Shown in pieces: positions 42,988 through 53,100 of a stretch of 64,000 bases of DNA (positions are counted from its first letter, which is position 1; each line of letters begins with the position of its first letter). The stretch is from contig OY744606.1 of assembly GCA_963556255.1 (NCBI GenBank), forward strand, positions 4,416,192-4,480,191, given 5' to 3'. A program made the translations under genes and the position numbers. A model generated the notes under the pieces. The model worked only from the letters and a program-made list of their open reading frames with translations, searched no databases and was not told the DNA's origin. Source of the stretch: Allolobophora icterica. Its lineage: Eukaryota > Annelida > Clitellata > Crassiclitellata > Lumbricidae.

Positions 42988-44050
42988 GCTTATGTAAATG
43001 TAAATGTACGCGATTTTCTATAGCGACCGTAGCCTATATGGCCTCGACCCTGCTCATTTTTCAATGAATTGATCGGGTGAGATCCTTCACCACCGCTGCC
43101 CGTTTGAATAGGCACCACGCCATTTAAGGTCCCCCGTGTTGGAACCGTGCTAGTCCGAGATTTAAATCTCTGAAATAAGCCACCTTCGAGAAGCGAACCG
43201 CATTCCGACACTGATTTTAGGGCTATAGGTAGGCCTATATGAGCTAACGCGTCGCGTTTTTTCATGAAAACTTGAAATTTATACCAGTAAAACGTACGAT
43301 TCGAATTTTTTTGGGGAATTTATCAAAGTCTTTCGAAGTACCTAAAGTTTTGTATGAAACAAACTTTAGTAAAAAAAAGTGTCGGTTAGATTGCACCGCT
43401 CGAATGCCTTGGTAAGCGATTCGATCCCAGATGTTCAGCGACACTGTGACCGGACTTACGTCGACGGCCACGGCTCTAGGCCGTTAATACATGATTTAAA
43501 TCTGCATTTATGCAAAGAAACGACGCCATTGCCGTTATGACGTTATAATGGTGTGAACTTGGTTTCCTTTAGGCGGGTTGTAACGGGTTGTTCAAATTGT
43601 ATGTCTTCAAGTTTTCAACGAAGAAATTCGATCGACTGCATTTTAAAATTAGGCAATTTTTGGTTAAATTTGCAGGACTGTAGCAATCTATAATTGCGCT
43701 CTGTCCTAAGTTTAAATAAAGCGCCCCCAAAGGCAACTTAACCTATAACGACAAAATTTGTTACTAGTTAGCAACATTGGTAAGAGCGTAATATAGGGCT
43801 CTGGGCTGCGTCCCATGCGGATCGCGGATCGCTTCCCGAAGGTGACTCATTTCAGAGATGATTTTAATACCGGGTAGCACGGTTTTCTTACATCGTGGTC
43901 CGTACACGGGGACTTTAAATGGCGTCGCTTTCATTCAAACGGGCAGCGGTGGTGAAGGATCTCGCCCGATCAATTCATTGCAAAATGAGCAGGGTCTATA
44001 GGGCCTATAAAACGTGTAGCCTAGGCCTACGTTTATTTACATGTATTATA
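42988..44050. mobile_element. foldback element with arms of about 230 bp
   Basis: The left arm (42988-43220) and right arm (about 43800-44050) are inverted copies. Shared landmarks are CAATGAATTGATCGGG, GAGATCCTTCACCACCGCTG, GCCATTTAAGGTCCCC, GAGATTTAAATCTC and the TTCGGGAAGCGATCC region. The loop of about 580 bases is the core conserved in R1 copy A. In copy A (about 9019) the left arm is missing cleanly. No coding potential is seen. Confidence 0.75.
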
Positions 44051-44092
44051 AATATTATGTTCAAACGACAATTTTTAAATAAGCCAGGTATC

Positions 44093-44193
<101 letters not shown>

Positions 44194-44395
44194 GCCCGAC
44201 TTTGTCCCAGTAGTGTAAATTTCTTAAATATGCACTGGTACTGCTGATGTATAGTTTATACCATCGACGTATATCGACAGTACAGGTTCGTCATCGAGAA
44301 ATCGATTGCATCTTCTGGGACTTCCCGAGGTTTGGCACTGACCTATACATAAGCCCAAAGTATTGACCGTATTATTATAACTTATTATTATTATT

Positions 44396-44474
<79 letters not shown>

Positions 44475-44507
44475 CCATGATCCACCCCATGATCATCATC
44501 ATCATCG

Positions 44508-44547
<40 letters not shown>

Positions 44548-44625
44548 GATCATCATCATGATAATCATCATGATCATCATCATGATCATCATCATTTTGC
44601 CCTAAAGTCTTTGAAGCAGAGGAAA

Positions 44626-44629
<4 letters not shown>
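44194..44629 (-). mobile_element. (ATC)n-core repeat element, copy 1
   Basis: A unique flank of about 190 bases (GACTTTGTCCCAGTAGTG.. to TTGACCGTATTATTATAAC) leads into about 200 bases of ATC triplets. A short flank (TTTTGCCCTAAAGTCTTTG to GAGGAAACCAT) closes it. The same architecture, with the long flank apparently identical, recurs at 48404-49034. (TA)n lies on both sides of this copy. Poly-Asp or poly-Met frames inside it are a trivial consequence of the triplet repeat. Confidence 0.82.

Positions 44630-44674
<45 letters not shown>
44628..44674. repeat. (TA)n microsatellite, right of the ATC element
   Basis: About 23 TA units following the element; with 44095-44193 it looks like one array split by the element. 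Confidence 0.95.
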
Positions 44675-44677
<3 letters not shown>

Positions 44678-44769
44678 GCCTATGTTGTTATTTAAATTTA
44701 TTACTTAGGCCAATATTCGTTGTTATTTAATTTTATTACATTTATTTCATTTTAAATCTATCTGTCTAT

Positions 44770-45338
44770 CTATAATGAACTTCTATAGCGCCCCTTCAAG
44801 AAATCTACTCAGTGGCGCTCCCGACCCAGGCCCGGTCAAAAAGAAAGGTCTTAAGAAGGCCATAGAAAGTACCTGAGAGGTCTCTAGGGAGAGAGCGAAG
44901 GGAAAGAGGGAGGTCGTTCCAAGCGGTAGGACCCACCACGGAGAATGCCCTACGCTGCGCCATAGCAGTACGCGCATAGGGGACAACAAAATCACCCCGG
45001 GAGGCCGAGCGCAAGGCACGGCGCCCCGCACAAGCGGAAGTTAAAGTAAAGAGCTCGCAGAGGTAGGCCGGGGCCCGCCCTAGGACACAATGCCACGCCA
45101 TGGTGGAGACCCTGTAATGAATGCGATGCTGGACAGGAAGCCAATGGAGAACGTCTCGCATAAATTCAGAGACGTGGTCAAACCTGGAGATACCGCCAAC
45201 CAAGCGTGCAGCCGACCGCAAAACCCTCTCTAGACAAACAATGCGAGTCTGAGGAAGTCCAACAAAGAGAGAGGAGCAATAATCCAAACGATTGACAATA
45301 AATGCATGTACCAGAGTGGAATGGATATTATGTCTCAA
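44770..45338 (-). mobile_element. 5'-truncated CR1/L2-type LINE, RT C-terminal fragment (177 codons open)
   Basis: On the minus strand an open frame reads STLVHAFIVNRLDYCSSLF, LERVLRSAARLVGGI, MRDVLHWLPVQHRIHYRV, RRALRSASRGDFVVP, RRAFSVVGPTAWNDLPLSLR and LKTFLFDRAW. This is the thumb/C-terminal part of a CR1/L2-clade reverse transcriptase. The 3' UTR carries the GGGAGCGCCACTGAGTAGAT.. GCGCTATAGAAG tail. The frame is open to the end, so the copy is fairly young. Confidence 0.92.
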
Positions 45339-45429
45339 GATAAAGTAATTAATTTAATAATTAAATCATTCCGTCTCAAAATTTGCGCCCCCTCTTCAGT
45401 TGCGCCCTGTTCCATGGCACCGTTAAAAC

Positions 45430-45625
45430 ACTCCTCGCTATATATAGCCTACGGTAGGCCTACTGTAAATTTGTATTTGTATGACTCAATTGCGTATAGC
45501 CTTTCTTATTAGTAAAAAAATTTTCAGCGGTAATAAGCAGAAATTGGACTAGGCCTATAGGGCCTTGAAATTTGAGTTAAGGCCTACCGTCATTATTTGA
45601 AATAGGCCTATTTGTCAAATAGGCC
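45430..45625. repeat. cluster of AGGCCTA palindromes
   Basis: TAGGCCTA-like octamers occur about eight times in 190 bases. Similar clusters lie at 47220-47460, 9030-9060 and 18050-18260. Confidence 0.6.
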
Positions 45626-45721
45626 TAGATTTTTATGCCCAAAATAGTAAACTACATTTTTGTGTCGTTTTGTATTTTGACCTCAACAACTAATTATAAT
45701 TAATTAGTTGAGCGCTAATTC

Positions 45722-45918
45722 CAGGGGCGTAACTTTGGTCTAAAGAGTGGGGGTACCAACTTCTTACACAGACGAAGCAAGGCGGAGACTGCGATCTCTG
45801 GGATGGCACAATAATAAAATATTTATTGGCGTTGTTCAAAAAGTGGGGGTACGGTACCCTCCAGTCCAAAAAGTGGGGGTACGGGTACCCCTCATACCTC
45901 CCACAAATTACGCCTATG
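45722..45918 (-). mobile_element. CAGGGGCGTAAC-type MITE copy
   Basis: It runs from CAGGGGCGTAACTTTGGTC to ACAAATTACGCCTATG. The left flank is GCTAATTC and the right flank CAAACGAG, which do not match each other. The left flank does match the sequence following the copy at 47889-48084. Confidence 0.8.
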
Positions 45919-46045
45919 CAAACGAGTAGTTTGTGAAAGGTTCCGTCACCACAAAAAGGTTGAAAACCACTGGCTTAGGACCTCACCAACTCTCAATCCG
46001 GCACTGCCTAAAATCATCTTGCAATAGTTTAAGGTACGTTAGGCT

Positions 46046-46230
46046 CAGTGGCGGCGCCAGGGGTGGGCTAGGGGGTGCTTAGCCCCTCCAAACTGTGGCT
46101 CAGCCCCCCCCCCAACAAAACCATGGAAACCTCTGAAACTTTGCAATGCTTACAAAGGAGGAAGGGAGAAAGGGAAGAGCCTAGGGCTTCAGCCCCCCCC
46201 CCCAAACCTGAAATCCTGGCGCCCCCACTG
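46046..46230. mobile_element. hAT-type MITE, 185 bp, 8-bp target duplication
   Basis: The inverted ends CAGTGGCGGCGCCAGG and CCTGGCGCCCCCACTG are flanked by GTTAGGCT (46038-46045 and 46231-46238). The interior has C-rich tracts (GCCCCCCCCCC) on both sides of a short core. Confidence 0.92.
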
Positions 46231-46238
46231 GTTAGGCT

Positions 46239-47711
46239 ACCCATAGGATTTCGATCGGGCATCTCCAACGACCATCGATTAGATAACGGCGCTAGAGAAA
46301 TAATTAGATTAGATGTTATCCACCTAAGAATAGGTATAGAGTCCTTGGGTATAGAGGTATCCACTGGTCATTGCGCTATTTCAGATCCCATATTTCCTTC
46401 TACATAATTTTAATAATAATCCTTCGAATTGATTGTTATATAAGTGACCATCGATTGGTGTTTTTACGTAATTGTAACGGCGCTATAGAAGTCATTAGAT
46501 TAGTGTATAATGAAGTAAGTAAGCAAACCAACTGCTAACCGTACTTTTGTGTACATGAAAGTTTTATCGAAAGTTTAAATAAGTGTGTATATATAACATT
46601 AATAGTTTGGGGGCTTTTGTGAAAATTGTCATTTGAACATATTTGTAAAAAATATTATATTCGAGACCACAAATTTGGTAGTTATTGATTAAGTTGATTT
46701 TTAGGGGCGCTAAATGTAGGACTTTTGGAGGGATGATTTATTAACGTTTGGCACAGAGCGCAATATAGCTCGATACGTTCCTGAAAATCAAAATTTAAGA
46801 AGCAATTAAATAGTTATAACATTCAGACGATTGAATTTCTTCTTTGAAATCTTTCAATCTATGCAGTCCCGCCTACCGAATCCCACAGTTCGAGAGCATT
46901 AGGCTATAACGTCACAAAGACGTTATCAGCTTCTCTTGCATAAATACCGCTTAAAACCATACCTATTGGCGATGTGCCGCGTGGCTGGTTGACACCGTGT
47001 CACTCACCAGATGTGTACGGACCTCGGTTCGATACCCGCCTGCGCAGTGACATGATTTTTATTTCAACTTTTTTCATTTCTAACCTCACAATTCGCAGCA
47101 TGGGGCCTACAGATTCTGAATTTCTTGGGGCTTTTAAAATTTTATTTGTAGTGTACATGCATATATTTAGTTTTATGTAGAATCTTTTAAAACGGCTTGT
47201 GTAGTAAATTCCATCTCGCCTGAATAAATAGGCCTATGCACTCATTTGAAAATAATTATAATTTTTCACTTTAAATCAGGACTGTAGACGAGGGTAGGCC
47301 TATACGCGGGTGTGCAGCGTGTAGTCGTGCGCGTCTAGATAGCCTACTGTACATATCACTCGCAAAATATTTTAGTAGGCCCCCTATACTCACCTCTGGA
47401 GAGCGTGTAGGCCTACGTAAACTCACCTGCAGAACGTAGGCCTACTTTGTCATATTTTTTAATACTGTAGAGTGGACTATAACTTAAACAAAATTTCAGC
47501 TTGAAATTTGATGATTATTTCTGTTTGTAAAGTCCAAATTTCTAACGCCCCTCTCGAAAGCTAAGCGCAGGCAGGGTGAGAATTGTCGGGGGTTCAACCC
47601 CCCTAGTCTTTCTTAGGACCCCATAGTAAAGTCTTCATTGCACACCCAAACTCGACATGAATCAAGGTCTAACCCCCCAGTCTTTTTTCTACAATTCTCA
47701 TACTGAACGCA
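46239..47711. other. intergenic, no gene seen
   Basis: The sequence is AT-rich with TAGGCCTA clusters near 47220-47460. A tRNA-like box B (GGTTCGATACCCGCC) near 47025 may mark a SINE remnant. From about 47550 on it becomes an R1 relic. Confidence 0.45.
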
Positions 47712-47719
47712 GGAACCAG

Positions 47720-47859
47720 CACTGGCGTAAACGTGCCCAAAATATGGGGGGGGGGGGCATTTGGTTACTCTCTCTACACTTGTTGCATTAGATATACACT
47801 ATACAGTCCTCAATTATTGGGGGCACGTGCCCCGGCTGCCCCCAGAGTCTACGCCTATG
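47720..47859. mobile_element. hAT-type MITE, 140 bp, in an R1 relic
   Basis: The ends CACTGGCGTAAAC and GTCTACGCCTATG are flanked by GGAACCAG and GGGACCAG (7 of 8). The empty R1 site (GCGGGAACCAGCTTATTCAC) is seen in the other R1 copies. It matches 42434-42566 in reverse orientation. Confidence 0.82.
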
Positions 47860-47888
47860 GGGACCAGCTTTTTCACGAGCGCTGAGAC

Positions 47889-48084
47889 CAGGGGCGTAAC
47901 TTTGGTCTAAAATGTGGGGGTACCAATTTCTTACATACACGAAGCAATGCGGAGACTGCGATCCCTGGGAAGGCACAGTAATAAAATATTGATTGGCATT
48001 GTTCAAAAATTGGGGGTACGGTACCCCCAGTCCAAAAAGTAGAGGGTACGAGTACCCCTCGTACCCCCACAAATTACGCCTATG
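47889..48084 (-). mobile_element. CAGGGGCGTAAC-type MITE copy
   Basis: It has the same ends and orientation as 45722-45918. The left flank (GCTGAGAC) is R1 sequence and the right flank is GCTAATTC. Confidence 0.78.
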
Positions 48085-48141
48085 GCTAATTCTGATTTTA
48101 ATTAATATTAATATTAATTAGTTCTTCTAAAAATGCTAGTT

Positions 48142-48400
48142 ATAATCAGGGCTGTAGTGGTAAAATTAGAGGTGAGTATACGCTACCGGTGAGCAGCGGC
48201 GTCACTATAGGGCTGGTGTCACCCTAAAAATAATGTGAAGACCTTTTTTTATGAATTCGTCTAAGAAAAATTTCAGACTTTTCACAAATTATCTTAAATT
48301 TTTCTTACTTTTTACAATTTCGTCTCTGAAAAAGTTGATGACCTTTTTTTAGTCAAAAAGGTCGTCCTTGTTCCATAAGAGGTTAAACACTGATCAACCA
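48142..48400. repeat. unclassified dispersed repeat shared with 9896-10150
   Basis: AGGGCTGTAGTGGTAAAAT, GTGAGTATACGCTACCGGTG, GTGTCACCCTAAAAA and CTGAAAAAGTTGATGACC occur in the same order in both places. Confidence 0.7.
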
Positions 48401-48403
48401 GAC

Positions 48404-48608
48404 GCCAGACTTTGTCCCAGTAGTGTAAATTTCTTAAATATGCACTGGTACTGCTGATGTATAGTTTATACCATCGACGTATATCGACAGTACAGGTTCG
48501 TCATCGAGAAATCGATTGCATCTTCTGGGACTTCCCGAGGTTTGGCACTGACCTATACATAAGCCCAAAGTATTGACCGTATTATTATAACTTATTATTA
48601 TTATTATT

Positions 48609-48672
<64 letters not shown>

Positions 48673-48841
48673 CCATGATCATCATCATCATCATCATCAT
48701 GATCCACCCCATGATCATCACCATGATCATCATCATCATCATCACCATGATCCACCCCATGATCATCACCATGATCATCATCATGATCGTCATCATCATC
48801 ATGATCATCATCATGATCATCATCATGATAATCATCATGAT

Positions 48842-48895
<54 letters not shown>

Positions 48896-49034
48896 TATCA
48901 TCATCATCATCATCATGATCATCATCGGCACCATGATCCACCCCATGATCATCATCATGATCGTCATCATGATCATGATCATGATCATGATAATCATCAT
49001 TTTGCCCTAAAGTCTTTGAAGCAGAGGAAACCAT
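48404..49034 (-). mobile_element. (ATC)n-core repeat element, copy 2
   Basis: It is the same element as 44194-44629, with a longer and more interrupted ATC core (about 400 bases, including GATCCACCCCATGATCATC blocks). No (TA)n flanks it. At its right end it runs into the tRNA-Val-bearing duplicated block. Confidence 0.82.
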
Positions 49035-49204
49035 TAATGCGTCAGTTGATGGTCACTGCTAAGCAGTCGCTGTCCAATGTGTCCATATCGTAATCAACGG
49101 TAAGACCGGTCGAAACTCCTAGAAGTATTCTTATAGTCATAAACCAATGGATGAGACCAGTTCCATTTATCAATGCGTAAATAACGCAAACTAAAAAATC
49201 AACG

Positions 49205-49277
49205 AGGTACTGGCGAGGTTCGAACTCGCGACCTTCTGCGTGTAAAGCAGACGTGATAACCACTACACCACAGAACC
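49205..49277 (-). tRNA. tRNA-Val (anticodon TAC), copy 2, one acceptor mismatch
   Basis: It is identical in body to the copy at 17690, but the 3' acceptor strand reads CAGTACC, leaving a U-U mismatch at pair 4-69. Boxes A and B and a T6 terminator are intact. It may be functional or starting to decay. It sits in a block of about 280 bases duplicated at 54379-54660. Confidence 0.78.
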
Positions 49278-49329
49278 TGTTGCCGAAAAAGCCTCAAATA
49301 CGTCTAACATAACAGCCTATCAATACAGC

Positions 49330-50045
49330 CATGTTAATAAAGGAAATGACAATATGAAATAGCATGACAAAAGTCATGTAGAGAAGTATAACAAAGTGGA
49401 GTAAATGCCACCAGGGGCGTCTACACCATAGAAACTTAGGAGCAAATGCTCCATCCAAGAAATAGTGGGGGGAAGGTCTGTCAGTGTGTGTGCCACCATC
49501 AATGGAGGGGGTGGGAGGGAAGAAAGGGGAGGTGGGAAGAAAAGGGGAATTGGAAGTTGCTCAATGACTTAGGGGTGGGGTGATAGACGCCTCTGAATAT
49601 GATGATGATGATGATGATAACAATTTATATGGCGCCGTAACACGGCCATACCGCTACAAGGCGCCTCACAACTTCTAGCGAGCAAGATAAGCCTTGGCAA
49701 ACAGGTGGGTTTTAGCCTAGATTTGAAACTGTTCACTCAGAATACCACTGCTTGCCAGGCGTAATTGGTGATGTTTACTCTGAATACAGAAAAACAACTG
49801 AAGAATACACTAGAATTTTAAATAAGCACATGATTTCACAATATAATTGTTGTAATAATAAATATTATAGATGACCGACCCAGGCAGGAGTTGGCCATTT
49901 TTTTCAATTCCCAACCCAGAAAATGGCCATCTTTTATTAGATATATGTTAAAGCCAGAAATTGGTCATCTTTTTTATTTTTTTTAGAGAAATGGGTCAAA
50001 CCAGTCCTGATAGAAAGCTTGATTTAGCTGAAAAAGTGATATATC
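49330..50045. other. intergenic downstream of the YdcF-like gene
   Basis: 49600-49760 (GATGATGATG, GGCGCCGTAACACGG, AAGGCGCCTCACAAC) looks like a LINE/SINE 3' remnant on the minus strand. No gene is seen. Confidence 0.45.
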
Positions 50046-50051
50046 TTTATT
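50046..50051 (-). promoter_or_regulatory. polyadenylation signal of the YdcF-like gene
   Basis: On the minus strand AATAAA occurs about 75 bases after the stop codon. Confidence 0.6.
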
Positions 50052-50126
50052 CCCCTAATTCGAATTTGTACAATCACAGAGATCATTTTGGTTGATTTGC
50101 TTTTGTGAGTTGATAGTCTCAGGTCG

Positions 50127-53100
50127 TTACAGCTCTCTTCGTTTGCTCGAAAACCTTGGATCATTTTTTAGCTTCTCGTAGGCGTTCATAACTACAGCTG
50201 GAATGAACTGCGGGATCTGTAAACCCTGGCCCGGATATTCGATTATTCGCCTCATTGTTTCCAACATCATTTCCACGATATCGACTACCTGTCCAACGTT
50301 TTTGTTCGGATACTGCACCAACGTGATCTGTGGAGAAGACGCAGTAACGCTGCAGATTTTCATGTGATGTTTGTCATCAGAAGGGACTTGAAAGTCTGGC
50401 CACTGTCGAAGGAACGTTGCATATGCCCTGCGCTCCATGAAAGGCATCTGGACTAGAATGACACTGGATGGAATCAAGTTTCGACTGCGGAGAACCTCGT
50501 AGGAGAATAGGACGTTTTCACCCGTGTTTGTTGCCTTGGATTCCACGATTATGCGATCGGATGGTACGCCCATTTCCATGGCTACATCTCGAAATATCTC
50601 GGCCTCGGGTCGAGTCCATCTGTCTGAAATATCAACGGTGACTGAACATTGTATTTGTTTTAAATTAAAAGCACTTAATACATTTAAAGAACCCTGTTGC
50701 TTTTCTATTCATTCATGTGCTTTGGCCATGCGGAGAGAATGCCTTTGAACGAATAATTGTAATTAGTAACTTCTATTGCGCCAGTGTCTAATGCACCAGG
50801 CAGTGAAGGCACCAAACGATGGCATACTAAAACCCAGCCATGATCAGGTCAACATCCAGAAGATCAGTCTGTAAGACACAGAGGCAGCCTATGGTGGATA
50901 AGCAATTTGAAAAAGGTCAGTAATACCTCACGGAGCACTACACATCAGATTTGTAAGAAAGAGCAATGAACAAAAAATACATGGAACATGTATGGAACAC
51001 ACTGGATACCAAATATCAACGACTACATAATAAGACTCGAACTAAACAATAGAAGAGCAGTGGACTTGATGAACAACCCGAAATGAATCAACAATGTACA
51101 CCAAAGTGCAGTTAGCAGTTGGTTTTAGTAAAGTACTTACTTACTTTAATTGGAAACATTCATTTGCACCAATTACTGCAGCTGGTGATGACAATGCTGA
51201 CAGTTGCGACAAATATTTTAATTTAGTTACTAATTAATGACTTCTACAGTGCTGAGCACTATCAAAGGCCCCAAGCTTCAATCGATGATCAGTTTTGTGA
51301 GGCAATTAATAGGTGCTCTCTTAAGTGTCCAAGAAACCAAACCAGATACAAATATTAGAATTATACGTACCATCCCACATATAAAATCTTCTGTATGAAG
51401 TTTGAAGGAAGTGAACAGATCAGAGGCCAATTTATGCAGAACCCTCCAAAAAGAACTAGACAGCAGTTTCGAATAAATTATAGTATTTGTCATAACTGTC
51501 ATAATCAGCAACAGGTGCAAATGAATATTTCCATTCTTTCAGTCGTTAATGAAGTTCGTTGCTTTTCTTCAGTGAGCTGATTTAGGCATAAGCTAAAAAA
51601 AAGCTATGTACAGCTTAGGGTTTCACAATCTGCAGGGACCTAAAAATTCAGAATTTTGGGGAGCTTTTTTACAATTTTATGTGTACTCTAGATATGTATA
51701 TTATGTAGAACATTTGTATCAGCTTGTGTAGCAAATTCCATCTCGCCTGAGTTGGCACCAACTACACAGAGGGGATTAAAAGTGTGAGTGGTAAAATTGT
51801 TAGCAAAAACTGAACTGTCTTGCTATAGATTAAAGTGGCACCCATTCATGCTATTAGATAATTAAAAGGCAAACATGTTTAAAGTTTTTTAGACCTTCTG
51901 GTGTAATATTTAACAAAGGGCCTCTAAGCTTTATCAAGCTTAGGCTTCACCAAGTCTAAATCCAGCACTGCTTTTCTTATGTCTACTCTGATTCTTGTTA
52001 CGTTGTCACTCATATTGCCAAACTTTTACAAGCAGTCGCAAACATACCTCGTGTGTAGTTTCCTAAATACCCGGAGAACATAAGCCAGTTGCCATAGCCT
52101 TGGAGCCAGAGTGATGAAGCATGTTCCGCGGTTCGTGGGTCCACATTTCCAAACACTAGAATAACGTCACTCTGAAAAGACACCATAACTCTGTTAGAAG
52201 CCTGCTGCTTCCATTTCTAGCACTGTATTTGTATCTGGGTGTAGACAGTTATACTATGGTAATCGATTGTGTAGTGGTTAGCATGCTGGACTGTCGAGTG
52301 AAAGGTCACAGGTTCAACTCCCCGCTAGGGCAGAAATTTAATTTGAGATTTCTGCCTCACTTGCGCCCACTAGCCAGTAATGAGAACACTGACTATACAT
52401 TTTCGGTGGGATGGTGAGGGAGAGGATTAGCAACCTGTCCTCATATGCCAAGGCTAAGAAAATGAAGTCGCTAACACTTCATACCTATGGCTGCCTCACG
52501 GCTAGCTTAAGGGAATGCCCTTCTTCGTCTTAGTCAGTTCTACACTTAATACAGTTCTTTTAGTTATCTCACAAAAGTGTTGCCTATACACAACCCAAAT
52601 TGTAACTGTTTAACTGCAAATTTATATAGCACTACCTTCAAGAGAAGCTCCTCAATATTTATGCTTGTTTATAGTTCTTAAGTTTATGTGCAACGTCAGT
52701 TGAGTTGGTTTAGTCACATGTGCAAATGTAGCATTGCTGTAAGAAGTGGTGTAACCTGTAGCGAGAGAAAGAAACTGACAGAGGGAGTGACACAGAAGCA
52801 AAGACAGAAGGATAGAGGTTCAGCCTTTGGAGAGTTGTAATCACAAGCCAATATCAAATTTCATTAACACCAAAAACTTATATTGAAAAAACACCACCTT
52901 AGTGATGTGTATTGAATGTATTCTCTCTGTCTTAACAAAATAAAGGACCTGGTATTAAGAGCTTGTTTATTGAGTCTGGCTTATTACTAGTGTGAGAAGT
53001 ACAAACAGAAAATCAGAACACAGGCAGTTGGTTTAAATCTCTCTCTCTCTCTCTCTCTCTCCCCCTCCCTCCCTCCCTCCCTCCCTATGTGCGTGTATGT

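Larger units (their letters stand above)
42087..44090 (+). mobile_element. dispersed repeat R1, copy B
   Basis: It is collinear with 7649-9880 over its whole length but free of the two hAT insertions of copy A, so it shows the pre-insertion sites. It carries its own hAT insertion (42434-42566) and a complete foldback element (42988-44050). A 26-base local duplication (CTTAATGTGCAAGGGAAGG..) precedes the hAT. No long reading frame is shared with copy A. Confidence 0.72.

Noticed and set aside
44224..49034. Poly-Asp, poly-Met and poly-Ile frames at 44224-44629 and 48434-49034
   Set aside because: They are products of (ATC)n triplet repeats in a repeat element, without promoter, splice or conserved domain evidence.
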